From positions 1,116,001 to 1,180,000 of the forward strand of contig NZ_JARRAH010000001.1 in assembly GCF_030553305.1 (NCBI RefSeq): 64,000 bases of DNA. The letters run 5' to 3'. The notes beneath the pieces are model-generated. The model searched no databases. It saw only the letters and a list, made by a program, of their open reading frames with translations, and was not told the DNA's origin. Numbering within the stretch: position 1 is the stretch's first letter; each line of letters starts with the position of its first letter. A program made the position numbers and the translations under genes. This document shows, one piece after another, positions 17,442 through 25,224 of this stretch. Source of the DNA: Halomarina ordinaria. GTDB lineage: Archaea; Halobacteriota; Halobacteria; Halobacteriales; Haloarculaceae.

Positions 17442-18458
17442 GTGAACCTCAGCAAAGGGTTTCTCCTCGCTCTCATCGCCGCCCTCCTCGTGCTGTCGGC
17501 CGTACTGATTCGGCCGTTTCTCCAGTACGTCCTCGGTGCCGTCCTCCTCGCCTACATGCTCTACCCGCTACAGGTTCGCTTCGAAGCGTACTCGTCGCCG
17601 ACGGTGGCTGCACTCTCGCTCGTCGTCCTGGTCGTTGCCGGTGTCGTCGTCCCGTTCGTCGTCGTCCTCGGAACCGTCGCGGACAGTGCGGAGCGACTCC
17701 TCCAGAACGTCGACGCCGACGCGATGCAGATCGGAGTGATCGAATCGCGAATCGAGGAGCTCACCGGTCGAGAGGTCGATATCGCCGGGGAGCTCGTTCG
17801 CTCGGGACGGGATATCGGGACGGTTCTGTTCGAACGGTCCATCGAAGCAGTCGGTACGATCACGTTCCACCTCATCGGAATCGTGCTGGCGCTCTTTATC
17901 ATCTACTACCTCCTCAAAGACGGTGACGACCTGCTCGACTGGCTTCACCGAACGGTCCCCCTCCCGACGGACATCCAGCGCGACCTCTACGCCGAGATCG
18001 ACGACGTGATGTGGGGCGTCCTCTTCGGACACGTCTTCGTCGGCATCGTCCAGGGGGTCGTCGCCGGCGTCGGACTCGCCGCCACCGGCGTTCCCAATGC
18101 GGTGTTCTGGACGGCCGTCATGGTCGTTCTCGCCATGGTCCCGCTCGTCGGTGCGGTCCCGGTCTGGGGTGGAGCGGTGGTCTACCTCTACTTCACGGGC
18201 GAACCGTTGCTCGCCGCCGGATTGTTCGTCTACAGCGTCGTCGTCGTCGGACTCACAGACGACTACCTCCGTCCATTCGCCGTCGACAGGTACGCCAAAC
18301 TCAACCCCGCCGCCATCCTCCTCGGTATCCTCGGCGGTGCGTACGCGTTCGGGGTTATGGGACTGTTCTTCGGACCCGTCATTCTCGGCGCGCTCAAAGC
18401 CTCCCTCCGCGTCGGCGTGGACAGCTGGTCCCGGCTCGACGAGGGCGACGTCGGCTGA
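17442..18458 (+). CDS. AI-2E/PerM-family membrane protein
   Basis: This 338-residue polytopic protein has about seven to eight membrane segments. It has the family pattern of two N-terminal helices, a hydrophilic loop (about 100-150), and C-terminal helices including NAVFWTAVMVVLAMVPLVGAVP and PAAILLGILGGAYAFG. The family is named for autoinducer-2 export but also includes antiporters and permeases of unknown cargo. The GTG at 17442 (MNLSKGFLLALIAALLVL) is chosen because the frame upstream runs into the tRNA and a TATA-like CTTTTT element sits 30 bases ahead. Confidence 0.85.
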   Translation: MNLSKGFLLALIAALLVLSAVLIRPFLQYVLGAVLLAYMLYPLQVRFEAYSSPTVAALSLVVLVVAGVVVPFVVVLGTVADSAERLLQNVDADAMQIGVIESRIEELTGREVDIAGELVRSGRDIGTVLFERSIEAVGTITFHLIGIVLALFIIYYLLKDGDDLLDWLHRTVPLPTDIQRDLYAEIDDVMWGVLFGHVFVGIVQGVVAGVGLAATGVPNAVFWTAVMVVLAMVPLVGAVPVWGGAVVYLYFTGEPLLAAGLFVYSVVVVGLTDDYLRPFAVDRYAKLNPAAILLGILGGAYAFGVMGLFFGPVILGALKASLRVGVDSWSRLDEGDVG

Positions 18459-18603
18459 TTGGCCGTTCGTGGTCGGTCGTACGGGCTCTCGGGCGCTCTC
18501 GGGGAGAGAATCGTCGGTCGGTTCCCGCCAGGAGCCGGCGGTCGGAGCGAGTGTGGGAGGTATCGTCGTGGGGGTTCTTACGTCCGATCGCCGAACAGGT
18601 CGC

Positions 18604-19848
18604 ATGGCCAGCGCGACGGACCAGCTCTCGGAACCGACCGTTCTCGCTCACGCCAAGCGTCGACTGTTCCCCGGGGACGAGCGGGACACCTACGCCGTCG
18701 TCGACACCCAGTTCTCGACGGACTACTGGCTCCCGGGGCAGCGTATCACACCGGCGGTACGGGAGGCGCTCGCGCCGTTCAACCACGTCCGCATGGGGAG
18801 CGGGTATCCGGACCTGGTCGGCGTCCGGGCGCTCGAACCGGACCTGTTGGCCGTCGAGCGCTTCGGCGACGAACCACCCCTCGTCGCCATCGAGGCGAAG
18901 GGGTACACACAGGGAGGGACCGTCGACACGGAACGGGGCATCGTACAGGCGTACGACAGGCTCCACGAGGCGAACGCCGCGTACGTCGCAGTTCCGAACG
19001 CCGCCGTGACCCGGACGGACCGGACGCTGGCGCGGGAGTTGAACGTCGGCGTCCTCGGAGTCCACGCCGACGGGCGGGTCGAACCGCTCGAAATCCCGCG
19101 AGTGGTCGGGAACCGGTCGACCGGCGAGACGACCGCCATCAGGTTCCAGGCGAGCGCCCAGGGCGTCGCCAACGCGTCGTTCGGTCTCAACCACCCGAAG
19201 AACTACCTCGGCTACCCGCTCGCCCTCTACGCCGACGGGCCGACGGACGACCTGCTCCGCGAGTACCGGGTCGTCGGTGCCGTCGACGACGCCCGCAGGG
19301 GGGCCGCCTTCCTCGACCTGGTCGACGAGCGACCGGAGGGGGTGACGCTGACCGCGCTCGGGCGTGAGGTGGTTCGGTTCGCCAGGAGCCACTACGGGTC
19401 GGCCGAGTCGGCGCTGGCGGAGTTCGAGAACTGGTATCGAAGCTCTCGACGCTTCGTCGAACTCGCCCCGAGGTGGGGACAGCTCGCCCGGCGGGTCGTG
19501 TTCGCCTACCCGGCGACTCACCTGATCGTCGAGGAGCTCCAGCACATGCACGAGGACGGGTTCGCCGACCCGTCGCTCGTCGACCTGGTCGAGTACCTCC
19601 ACCAGCTGCACCCGTCGTTCACCGTCGAACTGTTCGTTCGCGGTGACGAGTCCGTCAGACGCCGAGTGCTCACCCCCGACGGCGACCTCCGACGGTCGGC
19701 GCTCGAAGACGGTACCGTCTACCACTCGCCGACGGTCTTCCAGCTGAAGGCGATGCTGTACCACGTCGGCCTCCTGACGGAGCGCGGACGAGAACCGAAC
19801 AGGCTCGACCCGACCGACGACGTCTGGGCGCTTCGAGAACCGGTGTGA
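18604..19848 (+). CDS. PD-(D/E)XK nuclease-like protein with C-terminal helical region
   Basis: This 414-residue protein has a candidate PD-(D/E)XK site: Pro69-Asp70 in GSGYPDLVGV, then Glu97-Ala-Lys99 in VAIEAKGYTQ. A following helix contains a Gln and Tyr (GIVQAYDRL), as in many members of this fold. Residues about 205-320 look like a winged-helix region (GVTLTALGREVVRFA), and the rest is helical. Such proteins can be repair nucleases, restriction enzymes or phage-defence effectors. There is no methyltransferase or other defence gene beside it. Catalytic activity is inferred from motif spacing only. Confidence 0.65.
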   Translation: MASATDQLSEPTVLAHAKRRLFPGDERDTYAVVDTQFSTDYWLPGQRITPAVREALAPFNHVRMGSGYPDLVGVRALEPDLLAVERFGDEPPLVAIEAKGYTQGGTVDTERGIVQAYDRLHEANAAYVAVPNAAVTRTDRTLARELNVGVLGVHADGRVEPLEIPRVVGNRSTGETTAIRFQASAQGVANASFGLNHPKNYLGYPLALYADGPTDDLLREYRVVGAVDDARRGAAFLDLVDERPEGVTLTALGREVVRFARSHYGSAESALAEFENWYRSSRRFVELAPRWGQLARRVVFAYPATHLIVEELQHMHEDGFADPSLVDLVEYLHQLHPSFTVELFVRGDESVRRRVLTPDGDLRRSALEDGTVYHSPTVFQLKAMLYHVGLLTERGREPNRLDPTDDVWALREPV

Positions 19849-19895
19849 GGCTCGGCGCTACACTTACCAGTCGCGACGGCCGAGTATCCGGGGAG

Positions 19896-20204
19896 ATGCC
19901 ATCGAAGACGAGAGACACTACCGTCGAACGGACGGAGGACGAGGGAGTCAGAGAGCGCCTCGGCGACTCGCTCGACGCGGCGACCGGTCGCCGTCCCGGT
20001 GTGAGCACGAGCAGACAGACCGACCGAGTCATGCGCTACGGGACGCTCGCCGTCGGGTCGCTGGTGGTCGCCCTCGCCCTGTCGGTCCTCCCGTTCGTCG
20101 GGGCGATTCCCCTCTCGGGACTGCTCGCGACGCTGGCGTGGCTCGGGGTCGTCGTCTTCGGCGTGCTCGCCGCCTACCCGCTGGTCAAGGCGCTCGCGAC
20201 GTGA
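19896..20204 (+). CDS. Small membrane protein with two transmembrane segments
   Basis: This 102-residue protein has a charged N-terminal half (about 1-48, rich in Arg, Glu and Asp) followed by two closely spaced hydrophobic helices (about 50-70 and 75-100) and almost no tail. It begins 47 bases after the nuclease-like gene and may share its transcript. I do not recognise the family. The ATG at 19896 (MPSKTRDTTVERTED) is the first plausible start. Confidence 0.6.
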   Translation: MPSKTRDTTVERTEDEGVRERLGDSLDAATGRRPGVSTSRQTDRVMRYGTLAVGSLVVALALSVLPFVGAIPLSGLLATLAWLGVVVFGVLAAYPLVKALAT

Positions 20205-20234
20205 CGGCCGGACGAGGAGCGAAGGAGGTGTGGG

Positions 20235-21665
20235 TCAGGGCTTCAGCGTGACGGTGTCGACCGTACCGAGGTCGACGGTGCCCGCGGTGCCACTCCCGCT
20301 CGCGCTCTGACCGTCCGGTCCGTCGACCGTCACGGAGACCTCCTCACCGTCCCACGTCGCGTAGTCGAGGGCGACTCCACTCGGGTTCCCGGGGACGGTG
20401 ATACGGTCACCGCCGGCGACGTACTCGAGCGTCGTGACCTGTCCCCCGTCGACGGGGTACGTCGCGAGGAGGTAGCCGGACCAGTCGGCGTCGCCGTCGA
20501 CGGTCACCGCCGCCGACCCGCTGAGTCGCTCGGCGGACTCGCCGCGTTCGAACCGAATCGCGGCGTCTTCGTTCGTGGTGCTGACCGTGCGTTCCGTCTC
20601 GCCGTCTTCCAGGAACTGGAGGTCGACGGCCTCGCCCTGCGAGTAGCCCTGTAGCTGGACCCACTCCATCCCCTCGGGGACGATGAACGTGTCCGTCCCG
20701 CCGTTGTACTCCTGGGACCCGGAGGGCGTGTAGAGCGTCGCACCCCACGTGTCGCCGGTGACCGCTCGAAGCGCGTACGGGGGGTCGCCGCGGTCGTTTT
20801 GGTCGTCGGGTCGCTGGTCGGTGGCACCGCCGGCACGGGCGACGACCTCACCGTCGACCTTCACGACGGCCTTCCCCGAGACCTGAACCTGCCGGAGGTC
20901 GCCGGTGAACTCGTAGGCGTCGTAGCCGTCGTCGACCTGCCCGGAGAGCGTACTCCCGTCGGGCCCGATGGTGTCGTCGTCGGTGCCACCGCGCAGCGGC
21001 GTCAACTCGCCCGAGACGGCCACCCGGTAGGTGCTCGTCGACGCCTGCTGGCCGTCGACGACCAGCGTGTGCGTCTCCCCGTCGCTCGCGGCCGAGTCGT
21101 CGGAGTCGTTCGAGTCATCCGACTCGTCCGCTGAAGAGTCGTCGGAGTCGTCAGAGTTGTCAGAGTCGCCGGAGTCGTCGGAACCTTCCGAGTCGCCGTC
21201 ACTCGACTCGTCGTCCGACGAATCACTGTCGTTCGTCTCGGCGTCCGAATCACCGTCGTCAGTGTTCGTGTCGTCCGACTCGTCGAAATCGTCGTCGCTC
21301 GCGTCGTCAGTCCCAGCCGACGAGTCCGAACCGTCACCGTTCGTACCATCGCCGTCGGGTCCGTCATCACCGGTCCCGTCGCCCTCCGGCGCGACGGCGT
21401 CGGGGCCGCTCGCTGCTTCCGCCGCCGTGTCGGACGTGTCGTTCCCGCTCAACGAGTCGGAATCGGTCGCCGCCTCGCCCGTGTCTCCGCCCGGGCCGAA
21501 CCCCGGAACCATACCGGGGAGAGCGAACACGGCGAACGCGACGAGCGCCCCGACGACGACGACGGCGGCGACGACGGCGATCACTCCTCCACTCACCGAA
21601 TCGAAGATAGAGTCGGACCCCGGAGACTGCGACCGTCTCCGACGGGGTCCACCACCAGAAGACAT
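20235..21665 (-). CDS. Membrane-anchored surface protein with Ser/Asp-rich stalk
   Basis: This 476-residue protein has a short Arg-rich N-terminus (GGPRRRRSQSPG), one transmembrane helix (about 27-52) and then a long linker (about 60-200) made almost entirely of Ser, Asp, Glu, Thr and Asn, including tandem SDDS-type repeats. A beta-rich C-terminal domain (about 200-476) follows, with several repeated TVDGD-like strands. The topology suggests an N-terminal anchor with the domain displayed outside on an acidic stalk. I find no enzyme motif. It is transcribed away from the origin region. Confidence 0.75.
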   Translation of the reverse strand: MSSGGGPRRRRSQSPGSDSIFDSVSGGVIAVVAAVVVVGALVAFAVFALPGMVPGFGPGGDTGEAATDSDSLSGNDTSDTAAEAASGPDAVAPEGDGTGDDGPDGDGTNGDGSDSSAGTDDASDDDFDESDDTNTDDGDSDAETNDSDSSDDESSDGDSEGSDDSGDSDNSDDSDDSSADESDDSNDSDDSAASDGETHTLVVDGQQASTSTYRVAVSGELTPLRGGTDDDTIGPDGSTLSGQVDDGYDAYEFTGDLRQVQVSGKAVVKVDGEVVARAGGATDQRPDDQNDRGDPPYALRAVTGDTWGATLYTPSGSQEYNGGTDTFIVPEGMEWVQLQGYSQGEAVDLQFLEDGETERTVSTTNEDAAIRFERGESAERLSGSAAVTVDGDADWSGYLLATYPVDGGQVTTLEYVAGGDRITVPGNPSGVALDYATWDGEEVSVTVDGPDGQSASGSGTAGTVDLGTVDTVTLKP

Positions 21666-21743
21666 GGTGTTACCATCGGTTTAGGTATAATAATTTTTAC
21701 TAAATTTATAAGTGTTAGTGATATTCATATAATCGTGAAATAG
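21665..21743. other. AT-rich stretch, candidate DNA unwinding element of the origin
   Basis: About 80 bases are dominated by A and T (for example TATAATAATTTTTACTAAAT), in sharp contrast to the GC-rich surroundings. It sits beside origin-type repeats and directly ahead of the minus-strand surface-protein gene. It therefore probably also holds that gene's promoter (minus-strand ATTATTATAC near 21685-21694). Confidence 0.6.
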
Positions 21744-21772
21744 AGGGGAGAACGCGTTCAGATGGACGGGGG

Positions 21773-21797
21773 ACAGAGAGAGTACGTTTCGTCTGTT
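21773..21797 (-). repeat. ORB-like origin repeat 1 (inverted)
   Basis: Read on the minus strand, this 25-base element starts AACAGACGAAACGTACTC and ends CTCTGT. It is an exact reverse complement of element 2 and is the only inverted copy ahead of the orc1 gene. Confidence 0.75.
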
Positions 21798-21915
21798 ATC
21801 TCTGTGGAGGAGAGGGGAATCGATGGACAATGGTTGCTGGTTTCGATGGATTCAAATATTGCTATCTGAGGAGCGGTGTGATACAGGGGGAAACCGCACG
21901 TATCGAGGAGTGGGT

Positions 21916-22023
21916 CTCGCCACGTCGACGGATCTCGCCACGTCGACAGACCTCACCACGTCGACAGACCTCACCACGTCGATGGACCTCACCACGTCGA
22001 TGGACCTCGCCACGCCGGACGGC
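21916..22023 (+). repeat. Six tandem 18-base repeats in the origin region
   Basis: The units start at 21916, 21934, 21952, 21970, 21988 and 22006, with consensus CTCRCCACGTCGAYRGAC. Units 4 and 5 are identical, units 2 and 3 differ at one base, and the last unit is degenerate. The array lies between the inverted and direct ORB-like elements. One frame reads TSTDLT-type repeats, but no convincing gene surrounds it. It could be an iteron-like binding array for an initiator or partition protein, or a simple length-variable repeat. Confidence 0.8.
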
Positions 22024-22094
22024 GAGAGCGAGCGAGAAGGGTCCTGGAGACGCACGGACGATAGCCGCCGATCATCCCCCGATTGGTGACCGAG

Positions 22095-22119
22095 AACAGA
22101 CGAAACGTACTCTCTCTGT
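22095..22119 (+). repeat. ORB-like origin repeat 2
   Basis: This copy is identical over 25 bases to the reverse complement of element 1. With element 3 it also shares the seven preceding bases GACCGAG. Confidence 0.75.
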
Positions 22120-22297
22120 CTCACCCCCTCCGCACTCGTCGTCTCCCCCTCGCTCTCCGTCCACCTGTTCTCCTTCCACTCCCCCTGGCTCCACTCCTCC
22201 TCCCGACGCGTTCTCTCGAGTGGAGACCGACCGCGTCCACGTCGACGACCCGCACCCACGACGGCAGACCGAACCCGACCTCTCTCTCGCGACCGAG

Positions 22298-22322
22298 AAC
22301 AGACGAAACGCACTCTCTCTGT
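22298..22322 (+). repeat. ORB-like origin repeat 3
   Basis: This copy matches element 2 with one change (T to C, giving AACGCACTC) and has the same seven-base 5' flank GACCGAG. Confidence 0.72.
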
Positions 22323-22357
22323 GTGGCCGCAACTACACGACGGTTTCACGGGGTGAA

Positions 22358-22382
22358 AACAGACGAAATGTACTCTCTCTCT
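22358..22382 (+). repeat. ORB-like origin repeat 4
   Basis: This copy has two differences from element 2 (AACAGACGAAATGTACTC, then a CT-rich tail). It lies about 145 bases ahead of the orc1 start codon. Confidence 0.68.
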
Positions 22383-22402
22383 CTCCCTCGACGGGTAACA
22401 CC

Positions 22403-22444
22403 CGAAACGCACGAAACGCGCGAAACCGGGGGAACAGGCGAAAC
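22403..22444 (+). repeat. Cluster of four CGAAAC motifs ahead of orc1
   Basis: CGAAAC occurs at 22403, 22412, 22421 and 22439, next to the orc1 promoter. The same hexamer is in the core of the ORB-like elements, so these may be weak initiator sites used for autoregulation. Confidence 0.45.
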
Positions 22445-22459
22445 ACGCGAACCGAACCC

Positions 22460-22466
22460 CTTAAGT
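22460..22466 (+). promoter_or_regulatory. TATA box of orc1/cdc6
   Basis: The sequence CTTAAGT sits in CCCCTTAAGTCC. Its distance to the ATG at 22505 predicts a short leader of roughly 15 bases. Confidence 0.5.
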
Positions 22467-22504
22467 CCCGTTTGGGGGACGTTCAGGGTACGAAATTTCT
22501 CATC

Positions 22505-23707
22505 ATGGGTGGCCCATTCAGCGAGATAAACGACACGCTGTTCGCGGACAAGCGGATGCTCGAAGAGGAGTACCAGCCGGAGACCATCCTGGAGCGCGAC
22601 GCGGAGGTCGAAGCCTACCAGCACGCCCTGAAGGACGTCCTGTTCGGCCGCAACCCCGCGAACATCTTCGCCTACGGGAAGACAGGGGTCGGCAAGACCG
22701 CGGTCACGAAGTACATGCTCGCCGAGCTCGCGACCGAGGCGCGTCGTCGCGAGGCGGCCGACGACGTCCACCTCCTCATCCACAACTGCAACGGGGCGTC
22801 GGTGTACGGGACCCTCCGGAGCCTCATCAACGACCTCCGCCCGGCGGGGGAGGACCCGTTCCCGAAGAAGGGGCTGTCGGTCGGCGACGCGCTGGAGGAG
22901 TTCTACGCCCGGATGGACGAGCGCGGCGGGACGTTCCTGCTCGTCCTCGACGAGATAGACCACATCGACGACCCGGACCCTCTGCTCTACGACCTCCCGC
23001 GCGCTCGCGCGAACGGCCACCTCGAGACCGCACGCGTCGGCGTCATCGGCATCTCGAACAACTACCGCTTCCGCGAGTCGCTCTCGCCGAAGGTACGCGA
23101 CACGCTGATGGAGAAGGAGATATCGTTCTCGCCGTACGACGCCGGCGAACTCGTCACCATCCTCGAACACCGCGCCGAGCGGGCGTACGTCGAGTCGGCC
23201 TGCGACGGGTCGGCCATCAGGAAGGCCGCGGCGCTCGCCGCCCGCGACACTGGCGGGGCGCGCCAGGCGCTCGACCTGCTCCGCACCGCCGGCGACCTGG
23301 CCGAACAGCGCGGCGACGCCACGGTGACCGACGACCACGTCGGCGACGCCCAGGAGGTCGTCCGCCGGGGTCGCATCACGAACAAGATTCGCGACCAGAC
23401 CATCCACGGCCAACTCGTCCTCGAGGCGGTGACACACCTCAACGAGCACGGTCGGACCCCCGCCCGCTCGAAGGAGATACAGCGCGCCTACGAGCGGACC
23501 GCCCGGAACTGGGACCGGCCGCCGCTGACGACCCTCCGGAGCGTCCAGTCGCACCTCGGCGACCTCCACATGCTCGGCTTCCTCGCGCGCTACGAGCGAA
23601 ACGACGGCCGGGACGGCGGAGCCTACTTCGAGTACGACCTCAACGATATCCACCCCGACGCCGTCGTCGAGACCCGCGAGGCCATCGAGGCCGAGTACGC
23701 CGAGTAG
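22505..23707 (+). CDS. orc1/cdc6: Orc1/Cdc6 replication initiator
   Basis: This AAA+ ATPase recognises origin repeats and starts chromosome replication. The 400 residues include Walker A GKTGVGKT at 58-65, Walker B LLVLDEID with Asp-Glu at 149-150, sensor 1 in GVIGISNNYRFRESL and sensor 2 in DTGGARQALDLLR. A C-terminal winged helix (about 310-400) contacts DNA. The ATG at 22505 (MGGPFSEINDTLFADKRML) is chosen because family members begin shortly before this point and a TATA box lies ahead. ORB-like repeats flank the gene on both sides, so it probably acts at this origin. Confidence 0.95.
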   Translation: MGGPFSEINDTLFADKRMLEEEYQPETILERDAEVEAYQHALKDVLFGRNPANIFAYGKTGVGKTAVTKYMLAELATEARRREAADDVHLLIHNCNGASVYGTLRSLINDLRPAGEDPFPKKGLSVGDALEEFYARMDERGGTFLLVLDEIDHIDDPDPLLYDLPRARANGHLETARVGVIGISNNYRFRESLSPKVRDTLMEKEISFSPYDAGELVTILEHRAERAYVESACDGSAIRKAAALAARDTGGARQALDLLRTAGDLAEQRGDATVTDDHVGDAQEVVRRGRITNKIRDQTIHGQLVLEAVTHLNEHGRTPARSKEIQRAYERTARNWDRPPLTTLRSVQSHLGDLHMLGFLARYERNDGRDGGAYFEYDLNDIHPDAVVETREAIEAEYAE

Positions 23708-23724
23708 TCGCCTCGGTGCCACCC

Positions 23725-23743
23725 ACAGTTCGTTTCGTCTGTT
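23725..23743 (-). repeat. ORB-like origin repeat 5 (behind orc1, inverted)
   Basis: The minus strand reads AACAGACGAAACGAACTGT. The first 13 bases match the other elements, and the CT-rich tail is replaced. It lies 18 bases after the orc1 stop codon, so the gene is bracketed by repeats in opposite orientation. Confidence 0.6.
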
Positions 23744-23958
23744 ACACAGACACGTTCTCGCTCCGACACGCCGGCGCGAGATATCTATGCCACCCGACGG
23801 TGCTCGACGCTGGTCGACGGCGGTCGACGTCGAACTACCCTTTCGAGCGGTGTCTGTGGCCCCCGAACGCCACCCATCGACCGGTGATTTTCATTCACTA
23901 TTCGATTGAATTCATAGAAAGCGATATATCTACCCACGTACTTGTTCGATGTACGACT

Positions 23959-24888
23959 ATGCCTCACTTGCACGAGACCAGCGCGGCCGCGAGCGGCGAG
24001 CGGTGGGTCATCCGGGACGACGAGGACCCCCCTACTGCCGGAGCGATACAGGTGACGCCCCACGGACAGCGTCTGCTGGCCGACGCGGGTTTCGTCGATG
24101 CCGACTACCTCGACCCGACGGTCGTCGCCGCCCTGACGGCACTCGACGTCCTCTACACTGTCGACGGCTCCTGCCCGACCGACGTCGTGACGTCGACCGA
24201 GACACCGCGGACGGTCGACCGACGCGCCGCCCTGGCGTGCCTCCTGGTCGAGTCGTACCCCCCGACCGACCTCGTCGCCGACGCCGCGCTCGTCGACCTC
24301 TTCGGGTCGCTCGGCGCGCTCGACCGTTCGACGCTCGAACCGTTCATCGAGGCGTGCTGTGCGGGGACGCCGTTCGACGCGCCGACGCTCCTCGACGCGG
24401 ACGCCGCCCTCACCGAGTTCGCCCGGTCACATCCCCCTGCGGAGCACAACCCCGCCCTGCTCGCCCTCTTCGTCCACGTCGCCTGGTCGACGGCGTACGG
24501 GAAAACCGTCCTCTACCTCGACGTGGCTGCGGGACCGACCACCGACTGTCTCTGTCGCATCGGCGAGTACGACTACTTCGTCGACGGCGAGGACCTCTGG
24601 TCGGACGGCCTCGCGCACCCACTGCGCGAGACGATACCGGGCAGTCCGCTCTTCGGCGCGCTGACCAGGACCGCCCGCGCCGACGTCCGGACGTTCTTCG
24701 GTCGGGTGGTAGCGGCGCTCGCCCGGGCGCAGGCGGACCGCACCCTCGCGCGCGTCGACTCGCCGCTCTCGGACCTCTTCCGGACCGGGCTCGCGGGGGC
24801 CGGCCTCGACGTCGTCGCCCTCCCCGCCCCGACGGACGCGCCCGCACCCACCCTGGAGTGGGACCTGCGAGGGGAGACGGACGACTGA
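23959..24888 (+). CDS. Protein of unknown function beside the origin
   Basis: This 309-residue acidic soluble protein starts MPHLHETSAAASGERWVIRD. The middle contains several Cys residues (EACCAGTP, TTDCLCRIGEYDYF) and a segment with Tyr and Trp (YDYFVDGEDLWSDG). The C-terminus is Pro/Ala-rich. There is no signal peptide, membrane helix or recognised catalytic motif. The 75 bases ahead are AT-rich with a TATA-like GATATATC about 35 bases before the ATG. I do not recognise the family. Its position downstream of orc1 suggests checking it as an origin-linked haloarchaeal family. Confidence 0.65.
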   Translation: MPHLHETSAAASGERWVIRDDEDPPTAGAIQVTPHGQRLLADAGFVDADYLDPTVVAALTALDVLYTVDGSCPTDVVTSTETPRTVDRRAALACLLVESYPPTDLVADAALVDLFGSLGALDRSTLEPFIEACCAGTPFDAPTLLDADAALTEFARSHPPAEHNPALLALFVHVAWSTAYGKTVLYLDVAAGPTTDCLCRIGEYDYFVDGEDLWSDGLAHPLRETIPGSPLFGALTRTARADVRTFFGRVVAALARAQADRTLARVDSPLSDLFRTGLAGAGLDVVALPAPTDAPAPTLEWDLRGETDD

Positions 24889-25224
24889 CCGGCGCGACCG
24901 CTCGGCACGTGCGCCGGGGGTCGACGACCCGGACGGACAGACACTCGAGGGTCCCCGTCGGTACGCTGGTCGCGTGAGAACGTCACGGACGACGGGGGTG
25001 ATGGCAGCAACGGCCCACGGGCCGAGCATGTCCCGACGTCCGGCGAGTCGGCGGCGCGAACGATGCCCCGTCGACAGTCGGACGTGTAGTGCCGCCTGTA
25101 TGTGTTTTATGGCTCACACGGAAGCCGTGTCCCTCCAGTAGCACCGGGACAGTACATTCTCAATTACAATAAACAAAACAAAAATGAAATATATTTATGA
25201 GGGTCGAGCCGCCTGGTGGGAGTG
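24889..25224. other. Gene-free stretch with a promoter-like dyad
   Basis: No convincing gene is present. The left two thirds are GC-rich without repeats. A TATA-like TTTTAT (25105-25110) is followed by a perfect six-base dyad ACACGG-AAG-CCGTGT (25116-25130), which also falls in a ten-codon open frame starting at 25109. The last 60 bases are strongly AT-rich and contain the promoter of the next gene. Confidence 0.5.
25191..25198 (+). promoter_or_regulatory. TATA box of the coiled-coil gene
   Basis: The sequence ATATTTAT ends a 40-base A/T-rich run. Its centre is about 30 bases ahead of the ATG at 25225. Confidence 0.6.

Noticed and set aside
21823-22089. A possible small protein made of TSTDLT repeats
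   Set aside because: The frame consists mostly of the 18-base tandem repeat, lacks homologue-like segments and sits between origin elements, so a repeat array is the better reading.
22083-22382. A CRISPR-like array of the repeated GAACAGACGAAACG sequence
   Set aside because: Repeats occur in both orientations, spacing is unequal (about 60-300 bases) and no cas gene is present. ORB-like origin elements explain them.
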